Shown: positions 56,268-64,000 of the stretch, in pieces | Numbering within the stretch: the first letter of the stretch is position 1 | How the letters are laid out: the number at the start of each line of letters is the position of its first letter | NCBI RefSeq assembly: GCF_017592555.1 | Contig: NZ_JAGFNS010000002.1 | Span: 1 to 64,000, forward strand | Direction of reading: 5' to 3' | DNA: 64,000 nt | Origin: Actinoplanes flavus | GTDB lineage: Bacteria; Actinomycetota; Actinomycetes; Mycobacteriales; Micromonosporaceae | Made by a program: the position numbers and the translations under genes | The notes under the pieces: generated by a model | The model's database searches: none | Seen by the model: the letters and a program-made list of their open reading frames with translations, nothing else | What the model was told of the DNA's origin: nothing

Positions 56268-56981
56268 CTACCGTCCGGACCACTCGACGTTGATGCCGTC
56301 GAGCCAGCCGAGCAGTTCCGAGTCCGGCACGTCCTCCAGCGCATCGAGATGAACCTCGGCCACGGCCTTGGAGAAGCCCATGGTGAAGGCGAAGTTCTCC
56401 ACGCCGGTGGCCGTCGCCTCGACGCCCGGCAGCCGGGACCGCCAGACCTCTCCGGACGCGGTCTTGGCGCCGCGTGCCTTCGGCAGCAGGTCACGACCCC
56501 GGTCGGGGGACGGCACGTTGACCGAACCCCGGTTCTCGATCGTGGCGAGCACATGCTCGCTCGCGACGCCCAGCAGCGTCGACTTCTTCGGGACGACGCG
56601 CATGCCCTCCGGCTGGTCGTCGATGTCGAGCACGGAGAACAGACCGGTCAGATTGACGTCGGTGGGCGCGGGCCCGGAGAAGACCGTCATCAGCTCGTGG
56701 TGCTTGCCCAGCAGCGACACGATGGTGGAGCTACCGTCGTCGGCCTCCGAGATGACCACCTCCCGGTTGCCGACCACGAGCCGCTTCTTCACCGAAGCGG
56801 CCACGAAGTACGTGGTGGCGAACTCGTGGTTGCCCCGCGTGCCGATCTGGAAGCCGCGCCCGTAGTTGCCGCCGACGAACCGCACTCCGGCGATCCGATC
56901 GGCCAGACTGGACCCGTCGGCCCACTGCACACGGACCCAGGCGCCGCTCGGCGCTCGGGTGTCCAAAGTTGTTAACGCCAT
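56268..56981 (-). CDS. Conserved cytosolic protein, module A first gene
   Basis: A 237-residue protein without a signal peptide or helix, beta-rich. It is recognisably related to the first gene of module B, most clearly at the C-terminus (LLGWLDGINVEWSGR against LLATLDIRWSR, and AVAEVHLDALEDVPD against AVAMINDDLGRNPD). No catalytic motif is seen. The ATG at 56981 is preceded by a GGGGGGTTT stretch. It heads the four-gene unit, with only 4 bp before the thioredoxin-like gene. I do not recognise a family. Confidence 0.7.
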   Translation of the reverse strand: MALTTLDTRAPSGAWVRVQWADGSSLADRIAGVRFVGGNYGRGFQIGTRGNHEFATTYFVAASVKKRLVVGNREVVISEADDGSSTIVSLLGKHHELMTVFSGPAPTDVNLTGLFSVLDIDDQPEGMRVVPKKSTLLGVASEHVLATIENRGSVNVPSPDRGRDLLPKARGAKTASGEVWRSRLPGVEATATGVENFAFTMGFSKAVAEVHLDALEDVPDSELLGWLDGINVEWSGR

Positions 56982-57551
56982 TAATAAACCCCCCGGTTTT
57001 GATGGCACGGGGGCATGCCGAGCCAATGTGGAATCGACAAGCGGACCCCCCGTGACTCCGCAGCCTGCCACACTTGATCAATGGCTCGCTACCCGGCGGT
57101 ACGGGGAGATGACTGTCTGGGGGAGAGCCGGGTCATCAATGTGGAGCCGGTGCTGCGTGAAACGGCACACAGTGGAAAGGCCCGGATCGAGGGGGATGCC
57201 GTGCCATTCGCACACGAGTGAACAGGGTGAAACACGGGTGCCCACGGCCGCCCTGTCTGTGTTCGACATAGGCCTATTGGCCCTAGTTGAGGATGGTATG
57301 AGCAGGGCGGTTGCGCACCTTGCGGCCCCGCGGCCCCTCCCGTGGCAGATGGCGGCCGCCTGCCGGCGCGAGGTTGAAGCGGGATCAGATGCGATGCCTG
57401 GTGGCGCGAAGTCGGCTACAGCAATGTAGTACATCAATGGATTTCCCGGATCTCCTCGCAATCTTGTACGTCGTTTAAAATGAGCTGCGTGATTGTTCGG
57501 ACGGGATAATGTGGTCCATTTCCCGGCTCATTCTTGCAGGTCAATCAAGAA
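56982..57551. other. Intergenic region upstream of module A
   Basis: 570 bp between the cysteine desulfurase end and the module A start. It must hold the module A promoter. A palindrome ATAGGCCTAT (57268-57277) and an AT-richer part near 57440-57560 are visible. A possible 77-codon frame at 57199-57429 on the plus strand is not convincing. Confidence 0.4.
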
Positions 57552-58772
57552 CTAAACCGTGGAATTCCTGCGGCCGGTGCCGTTCGCCTGGCGGAAGCGG
57601 TCTACCGCGTCCAGGAGCGCAACGGCCGCGATGTCGATGTCCTCGTGAGTGCTCCAGCGCCCGAGCGACAGACGCAGCGCCCCGAGCGCCTGTGCGGTGG
57701 GCACGCCCATGGCGGTCAGCACCGGGGACGGGATGTGGGCGCCACTGTGGCAGGCGGAGCCGGTGGATGCGGCGATCTGCGGTGCGGCGGTGAGCACGTC
57801 ATGACCGGCGACGCCGGTGATGCTGATGTTGAGGGTGTTACCCAGCCGCTGGGTGACGGGTCCGTTGAGGTGGATCCGGTCGGGCAGCGCGCTGGTCAGT
57901 CTGTTGTGCAGATCGTCGCGCAGCGCTGCCAGCTGTTGCGGCAGGCCGTCACGCAGATCGTCGGCCGCGAGCTGGGCCGCGGCGCCGAGTGCGACGGCCA
58001 GCGCGACGTTCTCGGTGCCGGCTCGTAGGCCGTGTTCCTGGCCGCCGCCGTAGACCACCGGCTCCAGGCGTACGCCGTCGCGTACGTACAGTGCGGCGAT
58101 GCCCTTGGGGGCATACATCTTGTGCCCGACGACGGTAAGTAGGTCCACCCCCGATTCGTTGACGTCGAGGGCGATCTTTCCAGTGGCCTGTGCGGCATCG
58201 CAGTGCATCAGTGCCCCGCGTGCGTGCGCGATGGCGGCGAGTTCACTGAGCGGCTGCAGGGCGCCGGTCTCGTTGTTGGCGGCCATCACCGAGATCAGAA
58301 CGGTGTCGTCGGTGATGGCTTCGGCGAGCACCTCCGGGTCGAGGATGCCGTGGCCGTCGACCGGGAGCACCGTGACCCGGGCGCCGTGCAGCCGGTGCAG
58401 GGCCCGGCAGGTTTCCAGCACGGCCGGGTGCTCAGTGATCTGGGTGATCACGTGTGGCCGCCGACGGCCGCAGGCCAGTACCGGACCGCGCAGGGCCAAC
58501 AGGTCGGCTTCCGAGCCGGACGCGGTGAACACGATCTGCTGCGGATCCGCCCCGATGAGGTTCGCGACCTGCGCACGCGCCCGGGAAAGGGCGGCCCGCG
58601 GTCCGGCGCCGTAGGCGTGACCGCTGGACGGGTTGCCGAACACGGAGGTCAGATGGGGCAGCATCGCCTCGGTGACGCGCGGGTCGATGGGGGTGGTGGC
58701 GTTGTAGTCCAGATAGACCGGCATGCCGGCAAGTCCGGGGTGCGCGGCACGGCTGTCGGTGGTGCTTCCCAT
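57552..58772 (-). CDS. Cysteine desulfurase (NifS/IscS-like)
   Basis: A 406-residue class V aminotransferase-fold PLP enzyme. It starts VYLDYNATTPIDPRV, has ASGSEADLLAL, HCDAAQATGK, the PLP lysine Lys218 in VVGHKMYAPKG, and the catalytic Cys341 in STGSACHSGAH. The activity is sulfur release from cysteine; NifS-like enzymes also release selenium from selenocysteine and can feed SelD. No Fe-S scaffold or tRNA-thiolase gene is adjacent. It lies between the two Sec-candidate modules, so a selenium-donor role is a reasonable inference. GGAGCGAGG precedes the ATG at 58772; an ATG 48 bases later is possible. It may be transcribed with the sigma pair upstream. Confidence 0.92.
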   Translation of the reverse strand: MGSTTDSRAAHPGLAGMPVYLDYNATTPIDPRVTEAMLPHLTSVFGNPSSGHAYGAGPRAALSRARAQVANLIGADPQQIVFTASGSEADLLALRGPVLACGRRRPHVITQITEHPAVLETCRALHRLHGARVTVLPVDGHGILDPEVLAEAITDDTVLISVMAANNETGALQPLSELAAIAHARGALMHCDAAQATGKIALDVNESGVDLLTVVGHKMYAPKGIAALYVRDGVRLEPVVYGGGQEHGLRAGTENVALAVALGAAAQLAADDLRDGLPQQLAALRDDLHNRLTSALPDRIHLNGPVTQRLGNTLNISITGVAGHDVLTAAPQIAASTGSACHSGAHIPSPVLTAMGVPTAQALGALRLSLGRWSTHEDIDIAAVALLDAVDRFRQANGTGRRNSTV

Positions 58773-58897
58773 CCTCGCTCCAACGGGGTTCTGGTGGCGG
58801 CCGCCCTCTGTGCGGCTGTGGGCTTCAAGGACACCGGCGACCGGGAGGACGAGGACATCGTCGTCGCCTCCCGGTCCGGCGCTCGGCTGGTGATCGC

Positions 58898-59644
58898 CTA
58901 CTTGGGCGCGGTCCCGATCGTCGAACCCGGCGCGTTCGGGATCCGATAGCGGCGCCCGTCCGGCAACGTCGCCCAGACCTCGATCTGCTCGGGAGTGACC
59001 GTTGAGGACACCTCCACGACGGCCCCTTCGTCTGCCTGGCCCACCTTGTCGGTGTCGCTGCCGCTCGTCACGCTGATCTGCCGATCGGCGGGTGCCTGAA
59101 CGAGAACGAACTTGCCGCCGTCCGCCTGCTGCCGTACGACGTAGAAGCCGAGGCCGGTCGGCCGGACCGCGACGCACACGTCGTCGCCTTGAGTGCATCC
59201 GTAGTCGTAGGACAGATAGTCCAGTGCCCGGACGAAGGGCCCGGATCCGCTGGCGACGAAGATCTCGGCGGCTTTGCCGCCGGCTGCCGCCTCCTGCTCG
59301 TTGGGGGTTCGGCGTACGGCGACGAGCCGTTCCTCGCCGGCCTGCCCGACGGCGAGGATCTGGTTGCTGTCGATCGTCCGGCTGGAGGCGCCGCTGAGTT
59401 CGGCGGCCAGCGCGGCGGCAGCGCTGAGATCGGGGTCTGCTGGAAGCCCGTCCGATCCGGCGTTCACCTGTTGAAAGCCGATGAACCCGGCGGCTGCGAC
59501 CACCGCGGCGGCTCCGGCGGCGCCGATGGCACGCCGGCGGCGATAGGTCTGGGCGTCCTTGACGACGCGCTGGGTGAACCCGGGCGGAAGCTGACCGGTG
59601 CTGGCCGCCTGGTCGAGCAGGTCGTGCATGCCGGTGTCCGTCAT
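58898..59644 (-). CDS. Membrane-anchored protein paired with ECF sigma factor (copy 2)
   Basis: A 248-residue protein with the same plan as the copy at 53080: a short cytosolic part (1-39, ending TYRRRRAIG), one membrane helix (about 40-58) and an extracellular domain with one cysteine pair (YGCTQGDDVCVAV). Its ATG overlaps the sigma stop by 4 bp. The extracellular cysteine pair could sense redox state, which would fit an island rich in thiol proteins; this is speculative. No ZAS motif is visible. Confidence 0.7.
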   Translation of the reverse strand: MTDTGMHDLLDQAASTGQLPPGFTQRVVKDAQTYRRRRAIGAAGAAAVVAAAGFIGFQQVNAGSDGLPADPDLSAAAALAAELSGASSRTIDSNQILAVGQAGEERLVAVRRTPNEQEAAAGGKAAEIFVASGSGPFVRALDYLSYDYGCTQGDDVCVAVRPTGLGFYVVRQQADGGKFVLVQAPADRQISVTSGSDTDKVGQADEGAVVEVSSTVTPEQIEVWATLPDGRRYRIPNAPGSTIGTAPK

Positions 59645-60144
59645 CTTTTCTGGCCTTCCGCTCCCGATGCGACACAATCCTTCACCAGTTCTCGGAGGCG
59701 TTGCAGCCCTCGCGATGATTGGCTTTTCACGGATCCGACCGAGCAGTCCAGGGTCGTCGCCGTCTCCTGCTCGCTGTATCCGAGCCAATAGCGCAGGACA
59801 ATCACCGCCCGCATGCGTGGTGGCAGTTCCCGTAATGCGTCGAGGAGCATGTTCCGGTTATCTGCACGGCTCATTTCGTCACGGGTGGCGGCGGCGTCGG
59901 GAACCTCTGTCTGGCGACGTCGGACCCACGGTGACCGCTGGCGGCTGAGCAGGCGATTGAGCATCGCTCGGCGAACGTAGGCCTCGGGCTGTTGATCGCG
60001 TAGCTTCCGCCATCGCGGAAAGGAGCTCACGAGGCTGTCGTGCAGAAGGTCTTCGGCATCGCTGACGCTGCCGCAGAGCAGCACTCCGAACCGGAGAAGC
60101 CGGGGGCCACTGTGCTCCACGAATGCCGCGAAGTCATCTTTCAT
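59641..60144 (-). CDS. SigE-family ECF sigma factor (copy 2)
   Basis: A 167-residue ECF sigma factor of the SigE-like group. Region 2 has LLCGSVSDAEDLLHDSLVSSF, the linker YVRRAMLNRLLSRQRSPWVRRR, and region 4 LPPRMRAVIVLRYWLGYSEQETATTL. GGAGCAAAC precedes the ATG at 60144. It is divergent from module B, with a 407-bp region between, and is followed by its membrane partner and the cysteine desulfurase. Confidence 0.9.
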   Translation of the reverse strand: MKDDFAAFVEHSGPRLLRFGVLLCGSVSDAEDLLHDSLVSSFPRWRKLRDQQPEAYVRRAMLNRLLSRQRSPWVRRRQTEVPDAAATRDEMSRADNRNMLLDALRELPPRMRAVIVLRYWLGYSEQETATTLDCSVGSVKSQSSRGLQRLRELVKDCVASGAEGQKR

Positions 60145-60551
60145 GTTTGCTCCATGTGTACTCAACGCCCTTGGCCCGGCAAAGGTTGAGCGAGCCGTCA
60201 GCCTATCTTCGGCAGGCCTTTCCACGCAGGTGGCGTGGTCTGTCCCCACGGCATCTTCGGATCCGAAGACACCGACGCCGATCAAAATGTGAGCCAAGTC
60301 ACAAGGATAGTTAACAGTTTCCTCCGGGGCGCCCGGTGGAGCGTTTTGTGCGGTTAAGCGCTTCTCTGGCGGGCGATTTGTAGGCCTGTGAGGCATTGAG
60401 GGCGCCGCCCATCCGGTAGACGCATCGATGGACCTGTCTGTGCGGGGGCAGACGCCTGTGATCCGGGTGCCGCATGATCGCCTTTCTCGCTGACCGATGT
60501 CGATCAACGTTCGGATCGGTTCGCATGAGCTTCTTCATTGGGGGATGGTGC
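60145..60551. other. Divergent promoter region of sigma copy 2 and module B
   Basis: 407 bp with no supportable gene. A short AT-rich stretch near 60280-60330 is the likeliest promoter location. No perfect operator palindrome was found. Confidence 0.4.
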
Positions 60552-61259
60552 ATGGCAAGGACAAAGCAGACCCATCGCGCAATCGCGCCCAACGGCGATG
60601 CGGTGACGCTGTCCTGCGTCACCGAAACGATGCAGGACGATTGGTTCTGGCACGCCCGGATGACCAGCAAGACGCTCGCCATCGGTGTTTCGGTCGGCAC
60701 GCACGAATACGCCGAATACGGCATTGCGCACAACGACTACACCGTCACGCAGACCGTGCAGTACCGGGGGCGGCCACTGCTGGTCGCCGTGTCCCCGGAC
60801 CGCCTTGGATGGCAGGTCGTCTGGAACGGCCCGTACCACAGCATGATCTTCGGCGGCGCGGGGTCCGCACCGGCCCTGCGCGCCATTGTCGAACTGCTCG
60901 ACCAGATCACGCTCAAGGACAGCCCGGCCGGCCTGGAAATCAAGCCGCAGCCCGGCAGCGACATCGTCATGTGGAGCCTTTACGGCGTGAAGTTCACCGA
61001 TTCAGGGATGGTGACGATCTATCCCCGCGACGATGCCGCCGCCCTGATCCCGAAGCAGGAGGGACTCGCCGTCGCCCAGGGCACGGTCTGGAAGAAGACC
61101 GTGGACGCCGCCGATGGCAAGGCCAGTCTCGGCAAGTACCTGCACGCCGGGACGGAGGCCGTCGCGATGATCAACGACGACCTCGGGCGCAACCCCGACG
61201 TCACCGCCGACGGGCAGGAGCAACTGCTGGCCACCCTCGACATCCGATGGAGCCGCTGA
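60552..61259 (+). CDS. Conserved cytosolic protein, module B first gene
   Basis: A 235-residue protein without a signal or membrane segment, related to the first gene of module A. Segments such as GVSVGTHEYAEYGIAHNDYTV and WQVVWNGPYHSMIFGG are beta-rich, and the end LLATLDIRWSR matches the module A paralogue. The single cysteine (LSCVTE) is not conserved there. The ATG at 60552 is preceded by GGGGATGG. It heads module B, with the thioredoxin-like gene beginning two bases after the stop. Function unknown. Confidence 0.75.
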   Translation: MARTKQTHRAIAPNGDAVTLSCVTETMQDDWFWHARMTSKTLAIGVSVGTHEYAEYGIAHNDYTVTQTVQYRGRPLLVAVSPDRLGWQVVWNGPYHSMIFGGAGSAPALRAIVELLDQITLKDSPAGLEIKPQPGSDIVMWSLYGVKFTDSGMVTIYPRDDAAALIPKQEGLAVAQGTVWKKTVDAADGKASLGKYLHAGTEAVAMINDDLGRNPDVTADGQEQLLATLDIRWSR

Positions 61260-61260
61260 G

Positions 61261-61758
61261 TTGAACGCCGTCATCCTCGCAATGCTGATCATGTCGTGGG
61301 TGGCGATCGCGCTGCTCGTGCTCGGCTACGCGGGCCTGGTCGCCCAGATCAGGGATCTGCAGCGCCGGGCCGTCCCGGACGCCCCCACGACCGTGTTCCC
61401 GGAGCTCGCCGCGACCGGGCCCGGCGCCTACACCGTGGCGCTGACCTTGAGCTCCACCTGCGGCACCTGTGACGAGGCCTTCGAGATCTGGCCGCAACTG
61501 GCCAGCGAGCTGGTCGCCGGAGGCCACCGCCCGGTCCTGATCAGCATCGACAACTCGCCCGTCTGGACCGAGCGGGGCGCCGAAAACCTGCTGCTGGCCA
61601 GCGACCTGTCGGCGCCCCTGCTGCTCACGTACCAGCCGGCGCTCGTCAGGTTCGACTCCACCGGCGCACTGTTCTCCGCCGACCCGCTCGGGTCCGCAGC
61701 CGGCCTGCGCGAAGCGGTTCACGAGTTGCTGGCCCCGTCCGTTCCCTCCGCTCGCTGA
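61261..61758 (+). CDS. MauD-like thioredoxin-fold protein, module B
   Basis: A 165-residue protein from a TTG start (GGAG about 8 nt upstream). An N-terminal membrane helix (AMLIMSWVAIALLVLGYAGLV) is followed by a thioredoxin-like domain with active site CGTC in LSSTCGTCDEAFEIWP and a downstream LSAPLLLTYQPALVRF strand. It would sit on the outer face of the membrane. Paralogue of 55745-56263. The likely role is dithiol-disulfide exchange with the exported six-cysteine protein or the Sec membrane protein. Confidence 0.82.
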   Translation: MNAVILAMLIMSWVAIALLVLGYAGLVAQIRDLQRRAVPDAPTTVFPELAATGPGAYTVALTLSSTCGTCDEAFEIWPQLASELVAGGHRPVLISIDNSPVWTERGAENLLLASDLSAPLLLTYQPALVRFDSTGALFSADPLGSAAGLREAVHELLAPSVPSAR

Positions 61759-61777
61759 TTCCCTAAGGAGACACATC

Positions 61778-62335
61778 ATGTCGACGTTGCTGGATCGAAT
61801 CCCGGAGATTCGGATCGACCTGGAAGCCGGCGGTGAGGGCAGCAGTGCCCGGCCGATGGCCACCCGGCCCGCGACGACGCCGGTGCCGGACCTCAAGATC
61901 ACGGTTCCCGGAGTCGGTCGCCGGACCTTCCTGCGCGGAGCTGTCGCCGGTGGAGGCGCGCTCGCCCTGAGCATGCTCGGCTGGGTAGCCGAGCGAGTAC
62001 CGGCCTTCGCCGCCAAGGGCGACCGCACCACGTTGAGTCCCACCCACTGCATCAGCTACGACACGCCCGGAGGCGACATCCCCTGCTGGGGCCGTGACTA
62101 CATCGGCTCCAGCTACTGCGGGTCCGACGGCCGCCACCGCACCGACACGGTGAACAGCGGCAGCTACTCGACCCTGTACAGCTGGGACCCCGCCTGCGCC
62201 GGATACGCCGGCTGGTTCTGGCGGACCAGCGCCGGAACCACGAACTGCTGGGACGGCCACTACTACACGCGCACCAACGCGACCGGAAAGCTGAACGGCC
62301 CCTACACCACCATCTGCAAGAAGAAGGTCAGTTGA
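61778..62335 (+). CDS. Tat-exported six-cysteine protein, module B (MauA-like?)
   Basis: A 185-residue protein. A long N-region holds a clear twin-arginine motif in GRRTFLRGAVAGGG, then a hydrophobic core and cleavage near PAFA-AK. The mature part has six cysteines (THC, IPCW, SYC, PAC, TNCWDG, TIC), in the same order as in module A. It is rich in aromatic residues. Tat export implies folding, or cofactor loading, before export. The ATG is preceded by AAGGAGACACATC. The stop overlaps the TTG start of the Sec membrane gene. Confidence 0.82.
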   Translation: MSTLLDRIPEIRIDLEAGGEGSSARPMATRPATTPVPDLKITVPGVGRRTFLRGAVAGGGALALSMLGWVAERVPAFAAKGDRTTLSPTHCISYDTPGGDIPCWGRDYIGSSYCGSDGRHRTDTVNSGSYSTLYSWDPACAGYAGWFWRTSAGTTNCWDGHYYTRTNATGKLNGPYTTICKKKVS

Positions 62336-63111
62336 GCACGTCACCAGACCTGCTGCGACCCGCCCTGGCCCGGCTGGCCGCGTCCCCGGTCGCGGTGGCG
62401 GCAGGCGTCTCCCTAGCCTGCGCGCTGCTGGCCGGCGCCGGACTGCTCACCGCCGGAGTCGCCGGACTGGTGGTGGCGGCCTGTGCCGTCGGCACAGCCG
62501 CGGGCTACTCGACCTCCGGCTCCGTTTGAAGCCACAACTCAGCAGCGCTGCTGACCTCGTCGGTCTGGCGAGGGACCCACAACGTCTCCTATTTCAACCG
62601 GGGCCTGATCCTCGGAGGCACAGCGACCGGGATACTGCTTCTCCTGCCGGCCGCCGTGCTGCAGCTCCTTCCTCCCACAGCACGAGTCGTCGCGCTGTGC
62701 GCCGTGGTGTCGCTGGCGCTCGGATGCGACACGAAGGTCGTACCGTTCCGCCTGCCGCAGAACGGCCGACAGGTACCCAGCGACATCATCGTCCGGCAGG
62801 ACGGGACCGGAGCACTCCAGTTCGGTTTCGAGATGGGCACCGGCCTGCGTACGTTCGTGCCGACCCATCTGCCGTACGTGCTGGTCGCCGTGGCGTTGTT
62901 CGCCGCACCCTGGTGGGCGGCGCCGGTGCTGGGCGCCAGTTTCGGGCTGGGCCGCACGTTCATGGTGCACTCCGCGGTCCGCTCGGGTAACGCCACCGCA
63001 TGGGACCGCCGGTTCGCCACGAACCGGACGGTGATCGTGGCCGCATGCTGGGCCGCCACCGCAATGGGCCTGACCGTCCTCATCGGGGATTTGCTGCGTC
63101 AGAGCGGGTGA
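62332..63111 (+). CDS. Candidate selenoprotein: polytopic membrane protein of module B (Sec at codon 66)
   Basis: A 259-codon frame (TTG start overlapping the upstream stop) containing one in-frame UGA at 62527-62529, codon 66. N-terminal part: two hydrophobic segments (VAVAAGVSLACALLAGAG, VAGLVVAACAVGTAAG), then STSGSV-Sec-SHNSAALL. C-terminal part: VWRGTHNVSYFNRGL, further helices, FRLPQNGRQ, LQFGFEMGTGLRTFV and SFGLGRTFM. After the UGA the frame has no ATG, GTG or TTG for 42 codons, so an independent gene would lose the conserved segment and first helix; read-through is the simplest explanation. Homology with module A runs across the UGA on both sides. A SECIS-like hairpin lies at 62555-62573, and selA, selB, selC and selD are 10-14 kb away. 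The protein family is not recognised. Confidence 0.75.
62555..62573 (+). promoter_or_regulatory. SECIS-like hairpin, module B
   Basis: CCTCGTC-GGTCT-GGCGAGG forms a 7-bp stem (one G-U pair) with loop GGUCU. The loop starts 33 nt after the UGA, the same distance as in module A. The U of the G-U pair is C in module A, keeping the pair. GGUCU is also the core of the E. coli fdhF SECIS loop. Confidence 0.65.
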
Positions 63112-63130
63112 CGGCCCGGGGTCGGCGGGC

Positions 63131-64000
63131 GTGGCGGCATGCTGCGCCCGCCGACCGAAGCATCATGTGCCACAAGACCCGCAGCTATCCCGCGCTCGCA
63201 GCCTGATCGAACCGGCCGGCGGTGAGGTCGTCGCCGAGCTCTTCGACATCGGGCTGTCACGCGCGTTGCCGTGGAAGCGGCGGCCGGAAGCGACGCGTTC
63301 GCTCGATGCGATCAAGAGCGCGGAGCGAGACTTCGACGCCGTGGTCATCGGTGAGCCGCAACGGGCGTTCTACGGCAGCCAGTTCGGCATGACCTTCCCG
63401 GTCTTCGTGCACTACGGCGTCGGCCTGTGGGTGCCCGAAGTCGGCGGTGCCATCGACCCGGGCTCGGACGCTCACGATCTCGTCATGGCTCTGTACGGCG
63501 GCATGAGCAAAGGCGAACGCAACCGCATCAAGATCCGCGTCCACTCCGCGATGAAGGCACAGACCGAACTTGAAGGCCGCTACCTCGGCGGACGCCCGCC
63601 CTACGGCTACCGCCTCGCCGACGCCGGCCCGCACCCCAACCCCGGCAAAGCCGCCGAGGGCAAGCGCCTCCACCGGCTCGATCCGGATCCCGTCACCGCT
63701 CCGGTCGATCGGCGCATCTTTGAGGAGTACGCGGCCGGGCGCGGCATGATCACCATCGCACGCGGCCTGACTCAGGACGGCCCGCCTCTACTACCGCTGC
63801 AAGGCATCCCGCGGATTCGTCCGCCAGCATGAGATCGCCCACCCGCCCGTGCTGTACCTCCGCGAAGACACCATCACCGAACCCGTCGACCGGTTCCTGC
63901 GCGACGAACTCGCCGGCGACACGCTCACCGCCACCCTGCGCGGACTCGCCGACGCCCACTACCGCGCCGAACTCGCGCGGCACCAGGGCGCCGACCAAAG
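63131..64000 (+). pseudogene. Decayed large serine recombinase
   Basis: A remnant of an actinobacterial large serine recombinase. The part to about 63785 reads ELFDIGLSRALPWKRRPEA, VVIGEPQRAFYGSQFG, GGMSKGERNRIKIRVHSAM and RYLGGRPPYGYRLADAG, all typical of the family. The N-terminus with the catalytic serine is missing. Near 63785, where the recombinase and zinc-ribbon domains should follow, the frame jumps: a different frame continues with YYRCKASRGFVRQHEIAHPP and VYLRED-like LYLREDTITEPVDRFL, the end of the same family. So an internal deletion and a frameshift have occurred. The gene runs off the window. It marks an old integration next to the Sec island. Confidence 0.8.

Noticed and set aside
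57199..57429. Possible 77-codon plus-strand gene upstream of module A
   Set aside because: The GAGGGGG stretch directly touches the ATG, spacing is poor, and the product shows no motif or convincing composition.

Overview
The window is high-GC DNA (roughly 70% by eye) from a filamentous actinomycete, most likely a member of the Micromonosporaceae such as Actinoplanes. The grounds are the codon use, the multidomain secreted plant-polysaccharide hydrolases with CBM2 modules, the cvn conservon, and the SigE-type ECF sigma/membrane-protein pairs. No standard phage or plasmid backbone is visible; the only mobile-DNA trace is a decayed serine recombinase at the right edge.

Layout. Positions 0.2-9.2 kb hold a DUF4132 protein, a tRNA-like gene with a 55-nt insertion in its anticodon loop, an MXAN_6230/SCO0854-type protein, an MFS transporter and two membrane proteins. 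Positions 9.2-26.8 kb are a plant cell-wall degradation region: GH12 and GH9 cellulases (divergent, with a CelR-type operator), a PL3 pectate lyase, a GH51 arabinofuranosidase divergent from a sugar ABC importer plus a GH120 beta-xylosidase (with xylanase-type CGAAA-N-TTTCG boxes), a GH62 arabinofuranosidase, an ECF sigma factor fused to a zinc-finger anti-sigma motif and a CBM42/AbfB sugar-binding domain, and a GH30 xylanase. Positions 26.8-43.9 kb hold a WGR/beta-propeller protein, a PH/SHOCT protein, a chemoreceptor, two histidine kinases and a response regulator, two membrane-linked glycosidase-like proteins, and a glutamine-synthetase-like/amidohydrolase pair. Positions 44.1-47.8 kb are a cvnABCD conservon followed by a StyA-like flavin monooxygenase.

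Positions 47.9-63.1 kb form what looks like a selenocysteine island, and this is the main discovery. selC (tRNA-Sec), selD, selA and selB are followed by a rhodanese and a MauE-like protein. Then come two paralogous four-gene modules. Each has a cytosolic protein of about 240 residues, a membrane-anchored thioredoxin-like (MauD-like) protein, a secreted six-cysteine protein, and a polytopic membrane protein. In both copies the membrane-protein gene is interrupted at the same place by an in-frame UGA. Coding homology continues on both sides of the UGA, and a hairpin with a GGUC loop, resembling a bacterial SECIS, starts at an identical distance downstream. I read these as a candidate new selenoprotein family encoded beside its own Sec machinery. 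A cysteine desulfurase and two ECF sigma/membrane-protein pairs lie among the modules. One module also contains a pathological G/C homopolymer tract that breaks the frame and may be an assembly error.

Working together: the left half senses and digests cellulose and arabinoxylan under LacI-type repressors and probably a sugar-sensing membrane-tethered sigma factor. The right half makes selenocysteine and may spend it on an extracytoplasmic redox system.
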